Shown: one piece after another, positions 5,575-13,218 of the stretch
How the letters are laid out: every line of letters starts with the position of its first letter
Numbering within the stretch: the first letter of the stretch is position 1
Source: JACRBK01 sp964427955
Lineage (GTDB): Bacteria; Chloroflexota; Anaerolineae; Aggregatilineales; Aggregatilineaceae
DNA: 17,801 bases
Assembly (NCBI GenBank): GCA_964427955.1
Contig: CAYRWY010000070.1
Span: forward strand, 1-17,801
Direction of reading: 5' to 3'
Position numbers and translations under genes: made by a program
The notes under the pieces: generated by a model
What the model saw: the letters and a program-made list of their open reading frames with translations, nothing else
Told to the model about the DNA's origin: nothing
Database searches by the model: none

Positions 5575-8500
5575 ATGACAACTCCGACCAGCGACATCAG
5601 CCAGCTTGCCCGGCAGACCATCAACGCCCGCTACGAACTGCTCGACACGCCGCGCGAGGGCAGCCTGGCTTACGTGTACCAGGCCCGCGATACCCACCTG
5701 GATCGCCTGGTCGCGCTGAAACTGCTCAAGCCCATCGACGCCCGCGGGCGCGCCCGACTTCACGCCGAGGCGCAGCACTGGGCGCAGCTTCCGGCTCACC
5801 CGAACGTCGTCCACCTGCTCGATCACGGCGTAGACGACACCCGCCAGATCGATTACCTGGCGATGGACTGGGTGGACGGGCCGAACCTGGACGAATGGCG
5901 CGGCGGACCCAGCCTGATCAAAGCCATCGACGACCTGCTCGACCTGGCGCTGTGGTGCAGCGAAGGGGTGCGCCTCGTCCACCAGCACGGTCTCGTACAC
6001 GGCAACCTCACCCCGCGGAATATCCTGCTGGCCAAACCGAACGGCGCCTGGATGCCCAAACTGGCCGACGGCGGATTGGCCGAGGGCGGCGCGGCCCTGA
6101 AGTATGCGGCGCCGGAACAACTCGAACCGGGTGCCAGGATCGATGCCCGGACGGACATCTACGCGCTGGGGACGGTGCTGTTCACCCTGTTTTCGGGCAG
6201 CCATTACCTGGGCGACATCGCCGGGGGCGAGGCCGAGTGGCGCGCCGCGATCCGGAATAAGCCCGCCCTGGCGCTGCAAAGTGTGTTGGGCGCCTGCAAC
6301 AGCGATCTCAACGTGCTGGTAGCGGCCATGCTCCAAAAAGAGCCGCGCCGCCGTCCCACCCTCGACCAGGTGCAGGATCGGCTGCGCAGCATTCAGCGCC
6401 GCTACGCCCAGCCCAGCCAGCGCGCCGCGGCCCCCGCCGCTGATATTCCCCGCCTCGACCGGCCCGTCGAGCTGGAACTGCGCGTCTCCCCGCACAGCGT
6501 CGAGACCATGCACGAAATTATCGGCGGACACCTGGCCCGGCATCCCCAGCGCGGGCCGGAACTGGCGCGGGTGCGGGACGGCGACTCGCTGATCGCGGCC
6601 CTGGTGGACCCCGGCGCGGAGTACGACTGCTACGTGTACAACAGCGGCGAAGGGCAGAACCCCGGCGAGCGCCGGATCGTGATCCGCCTGGCGACCGACA
6701 CCGACAACCCGGCCAACCGGGCGTATTACCAGCCGATCCAGAAAACGCTGGAACTGCTGTGCGTGCAGTCGCCCCGCCAGAATCACCTGTTCATGCTGCG
6801 GGCTTCGTTTCCCGGCGTCGAAGATGGGCAGCGCAAACGCAACGCGCTGATCGCCCGCTTCAAATTCGCCAGCCCCGCGACCGGCACGCGCCTGAAAGGC
6901 GGACTGCCGCCCGAAGCCATCCGGCAGATCGTCGCCCTGCCCCAGGGCCTTGAGCCGGACGTCCAGGTCCAGCAGCGGTTGCAGCACTGGGAAACCTACC
7001 TGAACATCTGGGAACGAGCCGCCAGGGAAAAAGAGTACGTCGTCAAATTCGCCGGGTGGAAGCGCGATCCGAGCCATCCCGACGAGGTCACCTTCCAACT
7101 GCGGGGGAATGTGCCCTGGAAGCTGATCGACGATTCCCGGCGCAGCCGCGAGGCGATCTCCCTCCGCAAATATCACGAGGATTACCATCCCATCGACAGC
7201 CTGCTGGTGGGCGACGATCCGAATGCTTACGAGGACATCAAGCCCGCGCTGGGCACTATCGAGCGGGTCAACCCGGATCGCGGCACCATCCAGGTAGTGC
7301 TCGACGACGACTTCATCGAGCGGCACTGGGACAGCGCGAAGAACCTCCCGCGCATCGACGCCGAAGGCTACCTGGCCTACGTCTCGTTCGGCGACCTGGC
7401 GCAGATCCGCCAGCAGCGCACCGCGCTGACCCGGCTGATCCGGGGGGACACGACGAACTGGAAGCTCAACCAGTTCATCTTCGACGCCGGGCGCGCCGAC
7501 TATCCCGAAGCGGAGGGGGTCCACCTGCGGCGGGATCAACTGCTGCTGCCCGGCCTGAACGTCGATCAGTTCAAAGCGGTCGAAGGCGCGCTGAATGCGC
7601 CGGACCTGTACCTGATCCAGGGACCGCCCGGCACCGGCAAAACGACCGTGATCGCCGAACTATGCTACCAGTTCACCCGGCGCGGGCAGCGCGTGCTCGT
7701 GTCGTCCCAATCGAATCTCGCCGTCGATAACGCACTGAGCCGCCTGGCGCATCACCCGCACATCCTGGCGCTGCGCATCGGGCGCGAAAAGAGCGTCGAG
7801 CCGGAGGGCGAGCCGTTCACCGAAGAAAAAGTGGTGAGCACCTGGTTCGAGCGCACCGCCCAGGACTGCGAGGCGCAGCTTCACACCCGCCAGCAGCAGG
7901 TCGATCACTTCGCCAGCCTCCTGTCCGCCGTGGATCGCCTGGAACGCTACGCCGATCTGCGGCGCGATCACCCGGCGACGCTGCGCCGCCTGGAACAGGC
8001 GCACCGGGCCGCCGCGGACGCCCTGCGCGAAGCAGACGAGTCGCGCGCGCACCTGGAAGGGCTGCGGGCCGAACTGCCCAGCCGCTACCGCCTGCTCCAG
8101 CAAGCCGCCCAGGCCGTGCAGTCTGGTGACGTCCCGCCCGACGAGGCGCTGCCCGCGTGGCGATCCGAGGTCATCGACCTGGTGGCGCTGCCCGAATACC
8201 AGGATCATCTCCAGCAGATCGCCGCCGGTCTGAAGCTGCTGGACGAACTGAAAGTGGATACCGCGTCACTGCTGGCGCGCCACCTGGACCCCGACGAGCG
8301 CGGCCTGCTCCGACGCCTGGGCGAGGGTGACGAGGAGGCCGGGTTGGGATCACATCGCCCGGCGGCCCTGCTGGTCACCGGCGAAGCGGTGTACCGGCTC
8401 GTGCACCAGCACGTCGCCGACCTGCGCCGCTTGAAAACGGGATTGGACCGGCTGGACAGCCATCTCCGGCAGGCGGTGACGCTGCGCGACCAGCGGGACC

Positions 8501-11391
8501 AGATCGCCCGCCTGCTCACCCTGATCGACCTGCGCGACCGGCTGCGCACTGCCGCCGATCTGCTGCCAGAGATCCGGACGTTGGGCGAGACCTTCCGGCA
8601 GGCCGAGCAAGCCCACCAGCACGCCGCCGATCAGCTCGCCCAGCATGAGCGCGAGGTTGCCACGGCCCAGGAGCAGATCGCTGCTCTGCAAACCCGGCTG
8701 GCGGAGCGCGACACGACCGCGCCGATCTTCAAGCGGATGCGCGCGGCGATCCAGACGTTGATCGCGTCCGAAGCGGCCCAGTCTGCCGCGCCTTACCTCC
8801 CGGCGGTGCGCCGGTGGATCGAAGAGGGCCGCGCGGAAGCGCTCACCGCCCTGCCCGCCCCGTTAGCCCAGGCGGTCCGGCAGCATCCCTGGTACGGCCT
8901 GGCGGCGGTGTTCGACCAGTTGTCCCAGATCGCCCTCCGCGCCGTGAACAACTACGAAAAACTGCTCCCGGCCCCCTACCTGGAAGACATCCCGGTGGAT
9001 ACCTACGATCCCGCGCTGCCGCTGTTCCAGGAAGTCAGCGCCCTGTTCGTCACGCGGGACAACAGCCGCTATCCGCAGGACGAAGCGCGCGTCGGCCAGC
9101 AGTTGTCAGACCTGTGCGAGCGCCACTTGCAGACCTTGCGCGCCGGGCGCGACTTCGAGCAGGGCCGCGACGAACTGGGCTACCTGGTGCTGCTGCAAGA
9201 TCGTTTCGAGGGGCTGTGCGAAAAACACTGGCGGCTTTGCCTTGAGCGGTGGAGCGATGACGCGACGCTCCAGGCCGAACTGCAAGCGATCATCGACACT
9301 CTGGCACCCCAGCAGCCCGCGCTGGAAACCCAGGTCCAGCCGCAGATCACCCTGCTGGTGCAGCAGGCGGCGGCGCTGGACGCCGTCACCGGCCAGCCGT
9401 TCGGCCAGCCGATCACGGACGCCGTCCACGCCCTGAACTGGGAAGCGCCCCGCTTCACGCCGCTGCTCGACCGCCTGAACGACGGCGAAACGGCGGTGGC
9501 GGATTTCTGGAACGAGCAGTCCGCCCAGCTTGAAGCCCTCCAACCGCAGGTGATCCGCCGGCAAGCGGCGGTGAGCACGGCCCAGGCCGATCGGTCCGCC
9601 GCGCAGGATCAGCGGGATCAGCACCGCGCCCAGCTTGACCACCGTCTCGCCACGCTGGCGGGCCTGCTGCACGAGCAGGAACCGGTCCCGGCGGCCAGCA
9701 CGCTCGCCGCGGAACTCCGGACGGCGCTCGCGCATTTCCCCCTGGCCCCGCTGGAAGACACGGCGCGCGGCGTCCTGGCGGCGGTGGAGCAGGAGATCAC
9801 GACCGGCAATGTGCACGCGCTGGAGGCGGATGGCTTGCAGCGGTTGGCCGCACAGGCCGAAGCCACGCTGGAGAAGTGGAACGGCGCGATCCGGCACGAG
9901 TTGGCAGCGGTCGATCTGCCGTCGCTGACCGCCGCCCCCGCCACCCTGGACGGCTGGCACGCCGCTACGACCGCCGCTCGCGCCGCGCTGGAACAGCACG
10001 CGCAGATCGCGTCGAAGCTGAACACTATCACCCTGATCAAAACGCTGGCCGCTCGCACGCGAGAGCGTGACGACGAACTGCGCGCCGCCCACGCTGCCGC
10101 CGTCGAGCGCCGCGAACAAGGTGAGCAGCAGATGGCGCAGGCCGCGCAGCAGGGCGCGGATTACCAGACCCACTGCCGCGCTGAGCAGTCCTGGTGGGAC
10201 ACGCTGCACGCCGCGATCCCCGCCGACCTGATCCGGGACCTCGCCAACTCGGAATCCATTCACCAGGAGGACTATCTCCGGCAGGTGCTCAAGCGTGCGC
10301 GCACGCCCGCCTGGGAACAGGCCCTCGCCCACCAGACCGGGCTGGTGCGCCGGACCGAACCGCTGGTGCGCGACTGGATCACGCGCTTGAAAGAGAACCA
10401 GCGCCAGGACGCGGAGGAACTGCGCGAGCTGTACGTCGCCAACGCCAACGTCCTGGGCGTGACGTGCGGCCAGGTCCCGCGCCTGACCCGGCGCAAAACG
10501 GCGCTGAGCTTCGACGTCGTGATCGTGGACGAAGTCAGCAAAGCCACCCTGCCCGAACTGCTGCTGCCGATGGCGGTCGGCCACAAGATCATCCTGGTCG
10601 GGGACCACAAACAGCTTCCGCCGATGGTGCAGGACAATTCGCTGCAAGAAGTGGCCGAGCAGCTCAAAATCCCGACCGAAGAACTGATCCACTTCAAGCA
10701 GTCGTTGTTCGGCAACCTCTACAATTCCGCGGCTCAAGCCCTGCGGCACATGCTGACCGAACAGTACCGGATGCGCCCGGCCATCATGCACGCCATCAAC
10801 CAGTTCTACGACCACCAACTGACGGGCGGGCACCAGCGGCCCCATCACCTGCCGGTCGCCGGGCTGGATCACGACACCGCGCTGGCCTGGGTGACGACGC
10901 CCCTGGACAAAAATTACTACGAAGTGCCGGACGGCTCCAGCTTCGCCAATCCCCGCGAGGTCGATCTGATCGAAGGGCTGCTCGACGAGATGAATACCGC
11001 GTGGCAGCCGCACGTCACCGCCGGAGAAGCGCCGAAGGAAGTCGGCGTGATCACGTTCTACATGGCCCAGTTCCGGCTGTTCCGCAAACGCGCGTGGCAC
11101 ACCCGCTTCGGCGCGCTGCACATCCGGATCGGCACTGTGGACCGTTTCCAGGGCATGGAGCGTGACGTCATCCTGGTGAGCCTGGTCCGCAACAACCCGT
11201 ACCACAATATCGGGTTCGCCAAAGAGCCGGAACGGATCAACGTCGCGTTTTCACGCGCCCGCGAGCTGCTGGTGATCGTCGGCTGCCAGGCGCTCTTTGC
11301 CCAGTCGGCGCGCCACGCCTACGAAGCCACCGCGGCGTATGCCGAGATCGCCAAAGTGGTCGAACGCGAAGGGAAAACGATCCGTGTTTGA
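5575..11391 (+). CDS. mkoA: Kinase-like domain fused to UPF1/COG1112-type SF1 helicase with long coiled-coil insert (Mokosh type I MkoA-like)
   Basis: A 1938-aa protein. Residues about 18-280 are a protein-kinase fold with VALKLL (Lys49), HGNLTPRNILL (142-152), DGG (165-167) and APEQLEPG. The catalytic HRD Asp is Asn144, DFG is DGG, and the glycine loop is degraded, so it may be a pseudokinase. Residues about 300-660 are a beta-rich pre-helicase region. Helicase motifs follow: Walker A GPPGTGKT (683-690), Ia SSQSNLAVDNAL (710-721), Walker B VDEVSKA (from 1651), III GDHKQLPPM, IV EQYRMRP (1729-1735), V VDRFQGMERD (1855-1864) and VI RINVAFSRAR (1887-1896). About 850 residues rich in Gln, Glu, Arg, Leu and Ala separate Ia from II. 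Kinase plus helicase, followed by a PLD gene, matches the published type I Mokosh layout, so an antiviral role on phage nucleic acid is inferred. The symbol is by architecture only. Confidence 0.82.
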   Translation: MTTPTSDISQLARQTINARYELLDTPREGSLAYVYQARDTHLDRLVALKLLKPIDARGRARLHAEAQHWAQLPAHPNVVHLLDHGVDDTRQIDYLAMDWVDGPNLDEWRGGPSLIKAIDDLLDLALWCSEGVRLVHQHGLVHGNLTPRNILLAKPNGAWMPKLADGGLAEGGAALKYAAPEQLEPGARIDARTDIYALGTVLFTLFSGSHYLGDIAGGEAEWRAAIRNKPALALQSVLGACNSDLNVLVAAMLQKEPRRRPTLDQVQDRLRSIQRRYAQPSQRAAAPAADIPRLDRPVELELRVSPHSVETMHEIIGGHLARHPQRGPELARVRDGDSLIAALVDPGAEYDCYVYNSGEGQNPGERRIVIRLATDTDNPANRAYYQPIQKTLELLCVQSPRQNHLFMLRASFPGVEDGQRKRNALIARFKFASPATGTRLKGGLPPEAIRQIVALPQGLEPDVQVQQRLQHWETYLNIWERAAREKEYVVKFAGWKRDPSHPDEVTFQLRGNVPWKLIDDSRRSREAISLRKYHEDYHPIDSLLVGDDPNAYEDIKPALGTIERVNPDRGTIQVVLDDDFIERHWDSAKNLPRIDAEGYLAYVSFGDLAQIRQQRTALTRLIRGDTTNWKLNQFIFDAGRADYPEAEGVHLRRDQLLLPGLNVDQFKAVEGALNAPDLYLIQGPPGTGKTTVIAELCYQFTRRGQRVLVSSQSNLAVDNALSRLAHHPHILALRIGREKSVEPEGEPFTEEKVVSTWFERTAQDCEAQLHTRQQQVDHFASLLSAVDRLERYADLRRDHPATLRRLEQAHRAAADALREADESRAHLEGLRAELPSRYRLLQQAAQAVQSGDVPPDEALPAWRSEVIDLVALPEYQDHLQQIAAGLKLLDELKVDTASLLARHLDPDERGLLRRLGEGDEEAGLGSHRPAALLVTGEAVYRLVHQHVADLRRLKTGLDRLDSHLRQAVTLRDQRDQIARLLTLIDLRDRLRTAADLLPEIRTLGETFRQAEQAHQHAADQLAQHEREVATAQEQIAALQTRLAERDTTAPIFKRMRAAIQTLIASEAAQSAAPYLPAVRRWIEEGRAEALTALPAPLAQAVRQHPWYGLAAVFDQLSQIALRAVNNYEKLLPAPYLEDIPVDTYDPALPLFQEVSALFVTRDNSRYPQDEARVGQQLSDLCERHLQTLRAGRDFEQGRDELGYLVLLQDRFEGLCEKHWRLCLERWSDDATLQAELQAIIDTLAPQQPALETQVQPQITLLVQQAAALDAVTGQPFGQPITDAVHALNWEAPRFTPLLDRLNDGETAVADFWNEQSAQLEALQPQVIRRQAAVSTAQADRSAAQDQRDQHRAQLDHRLATLAGLLHEQEPVPAASTLAAELRTALAHFPLAPLEDTARGVLAAVEQEITTGNVHALEADGLQRLAAQAEATLEKWNGAIRHELAAVDLPSLTAAPATLDGWHAATTAARAALEQHAQIASKLNTITLIKTLAARTRERDDELRAAHAAAVERREQGEQQMAQAAQQGADYQTHCRAEQSWWDTLHAAIPADLIRDLANSESIHQEDYLRQVLKRARTPAWEQALAHQTGLVRRTEPLVRDWITRLKENQRQDAEELRELYVANANVLGVTCGQVPRLTRRKTALSFDVVIVDEVSKATLPELLLPMAVGHKIILVGDHKQLPPMVQDNSLQEVAEQLKIPTEELIHFKQSLFGNLYNSAAQALRHMLTEQYRMRPAIMHAINQFYDHQLTGGHQRPHHLPVAGLDHDTALAWVTTPLDKNYYEVPDGSSFANPREVDLIEGLLDEMNTAWQPHVTAGEAPKEVGVITFYMAQFRLFRKRAWHTRFGALHIRIGTVDRFQGMERDVILVSLVRNNPYHNIGFAKEPERINVAFSRARELLVIVGCQALFAQSARHAYEATAAYAEIAKVVEREGKTIRV
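11369..11374 (+). promoter_or_regulatory. Shine-Dalgarno for the PLD-like gene, inside the end of the kinase-helicase gene
   Basis: AAGGGA with a 9-nt spacer to GTG at 11384, which overlaps the preceding stop codon. It supports the GTG start over the in-frame ATG at 11339, before which I see no purine tract. Confidence 0.5.
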
Positions 11392-13207
11392 CAGCTCGCC
11401 GAGCCTCCATCCTTACCTCAAAGCTGAGGTCGAGCGCGCGGAAGCCCTGGCGGGCATCCAGGTGATCAGCGCTCAAATCTTCAACGTGCCCTACGTGCTC
11501 TACGACGTCGAGTGCGAGATCCAGCAGTCGCGGCGCATGGGCCTGCTCGAAGAATATTTGCTGCGCGCCGCCGTCGAGATCCAGCCGCCGATCCGCGGCG
11601 AGGACCTGGCCGACATGCTGCGGGTCGATCCCCGCTTCGTGGAGCACACCTACCGCGAGCTGGTGCAGTTGCAGGTCCTGACCGCGTCGAACGACCGGCG
11701 GCTGCGCGCCACGCCGACCGGCGAAACTTTCTACCGCCAGGACCGGATTCCCCAGCCGCCCCAGATCGTGCAGCGCACGCTGGTGTCGGTGCTGCCTTTC
11801 ACCACCTTCGCGCTGTACGACCCGGACAGCCCGGTCAATGCGCAGTTGGAGGAAGGCGAGTTTCCCGATTTCCCCCATTCGCCCGCGCTGGAAAAGAAGC
11901 TGCACCCGGTCGCCAAGCGGGACGACATCACCGGCCCGCTGCTGGTCCAGGTCACCGCCCAGGCGGGCAAGCCGTTGGATCGACCGGACGACAGCCTCAC
12001 TATGGAGCGGGTCACGGCCTGGCACATGGATCGCTCGATGTATTATTCCCATTGGGGTGTGCTGGTGATCCACGACCTGGCGGCCAGCGGCGACGATGCC
12101 CTCTCGATCCAACTGCGCAGCCTCGACCTGCCCATTCACGGGCAGAAGAAGGCGATGGGCGCCATCGAAGCGGCGCTGCATGAGCTGATCGACCGGGCGC
12201 TGCGCGAGAAGATCCTCCCCCTGGCGGACCTGCTCCTCGCCCCGGCAGAGGCGATCCAACCGCCGTTTCCGGAGGCCGAGAGCCGGATCACCGCCGTCGA
12301 AGAGATCGTGCGCCGCCGCGTGGTAGACCTCCGCTATACCCAGCCCGACCCGGCGGCTCCCACCGCCCCCGATGCGACCGGCACCGCCGAATTGATCCCG
12401 GACGGGGAGATCCGCCGGAGTTTTCTCGCGGCGCTCAAGAGTGCCCAGCGGCGCGTGCTGCTGGTGTGGCCGGGGCTGAACGACCAGGCCGTCGATGATG
12501 AACTGATGGGAGTCTTCAAAACGCTGGCGGCGCGGCGCGTGATCACCCTGCTCGGCTGGGGCAGCCAACTCACCCAGGCCGACGAAAAAACGCCGCCCTC
12601 CGAGGCGTTGAGCCACAAGCTGGCCGCGATCACCACGCCCGACGGGCTGCCCGCCGTAGTGGTGACGTGGCTGGGCCGCCAGCACAGCCAGGACGTGATC
12701 GTCGATCACGCGGTGCACCTCTGCGGAGCGCCCCGCTGGCTGACGTATCGCGGCGATCAGTATTCGCGCGGCACGCCGGTCTACCGCGTCACCCTGCCGG
12801 AGCCGGTCCAGCACGCGGCGGGCATCCTTGAGCCGTTGTTCGCGCCCGGCGCCGAGACGGCGGATCTCCCACGCCTCGTCGCGACCCGGATCGCGTGCGG
12901 CCAGTTCGCTGCCGCCTGCCAGCACGTGCTGCACGCGGCGCAGGAGTCCACCCCGGACGCGCTCAACCTGCTGGTGTCGCTGTGCCAGGTCGCGAGCGAG
13001 GCCCGGTCCGGCGCCACGCCCGCCGCCCGCGCGGAGCTGCTGCAAGCCCTGGGCGACGGGGGAGAGACGCTGCTCAAAGGCCAGCCGAAGGCGCTGGCGA
13101 AGAGTGTGCAGCGGCTCATGAACGCGCTGAGCGAGCAAGATCCGGCGGAAGCCCGGCAGATCCGGGAGGCATTCGAGGGAGTCTGGACCCGTCTCGGCGT
13201 GACGTGA
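11384..13207 (+). CDS. mkoB: Winged-helix plus phospholipase-D-like protein (Mokosh type I MkoB-like)
   Basis: A 607-aa protein from the GTG at 11384, overlapping the kinase-helicase gene by 8 nt (GTGTTTGA), which implies translational coupling. Residues about 53-120 look like a winged helix (RGEDLADMLRVDPRFVEHTY, then LRATPTGETFYR). Residues about 340-470 resemble one PLD domain: a strand-helix start FLAALKSAQRRVLLVWPGLN and a motif region HSQDVIVD (434-441) then APRWLTYRGD. In active relatives this reads HxKxxxxD followed by a form like NWLSFRGD. Here the motif Lys is Gln436 while His434 and Asp441 remain, so nuclease activity is doubtful or needs another residue. The C-terminal 110 residues are helical and Ala-rich. 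PLD encoded next to a kinase-helicase is the type I Mokosh arrangement. The symbol is by architecture; a regulatory winged-helix/PLD protein of another system is the alternative. Confidence 0.72.
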   Translation: MFDSSPSLHPYLKAEVERAEALAGIQVISAQIFNVPYVLYDVECEIQQSRRMGLLEEYLLRAAVEIQPPIRGEDLADMLRVDPRFVEHTYRELVQLQVLTASNDRRLRATPTGETFYRQDRIPQPPQIVQRTLVSVLPFTTFALYDPDSPVNAQLEEGEFPDFPHSPALEKKLHPVAKRDDITGPLLVQVTAQAGKPLDRPDDSLTMERVTAWHMDRSMYYSHWGVLVIHDLAASGDDALSIQLRSLDLPIHGQKKAMGAIEAALHELIDRALREKILPLADLLLAPAEAIQPPFPEAESRITAVEEIVRRRVVDLRYTQPDPAAPTAPDATGTAELIPDGEIRRSFLAALKSAQRRVLLVWPGLNDQAVDDELMGVFKTLAARRVITLLGWGSQLTQADEKTPPSEALSHKLAAITTPDGLPAVVVTWLGRQHSQDVIVDHAVHLCGAPRWLTYRGDQYSRGTPVYRVTLPEPVQHAAGILEPLFAPGAETADLPRLVATRIACGQFAAACQHVLHAAQESTPDALNLLVSLCQVASEARSGATPAARAELLQALGDGGETLLKGQPKALAKSVQRLMNALSEQDPAEARQIREAFEGVWTRLGVT

Positions 13208-13218
13208 GGAACCCTCAC
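13204..13218. terminator. Small palindrome spanning both stop codons of the convergent genes
   Basis: GTGAGG (13204-13209), loop AAC, CCTCAC (13213-13218) is a perfect 6-bp inverted repeat. It contains the TGA of the PLD-like gene (13205-13207) and the TGA of the aminotransferase gene (13215-13217, minus strand). There is no T-run on either side, so it is not a canonical intrinsic terminator. No other hairpin was found in the 7-bp gap. Confidence 0.25.

Noticed and set aside
5518..7539. A 673-codon minus-strand open frame opposite the kinase-helicase gene
   Set aside because: It is a shadow of the GC-rich plus-strand gene. It has no recognisable domain and is rich in low-complexity Gly, Arg, Val and Gln runs.
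9106..11205. A 699-codon minus-strand open frame across the helicase C-terminal half
   Set aside because: The opposite frame encodes canonical helicase motifs. The antisense translation has no domain signal.
5575..13207. DISARM or BREX as the identity of the helicase/PLD pair
   Set aside because: There is no DUF1998 protein, methyltransferase, PglZ-like or BrxC-like gene. The helicase is SF1/COG1112, not SF2/SNF2, and the kinase is fused to it as in Mokosh type I.
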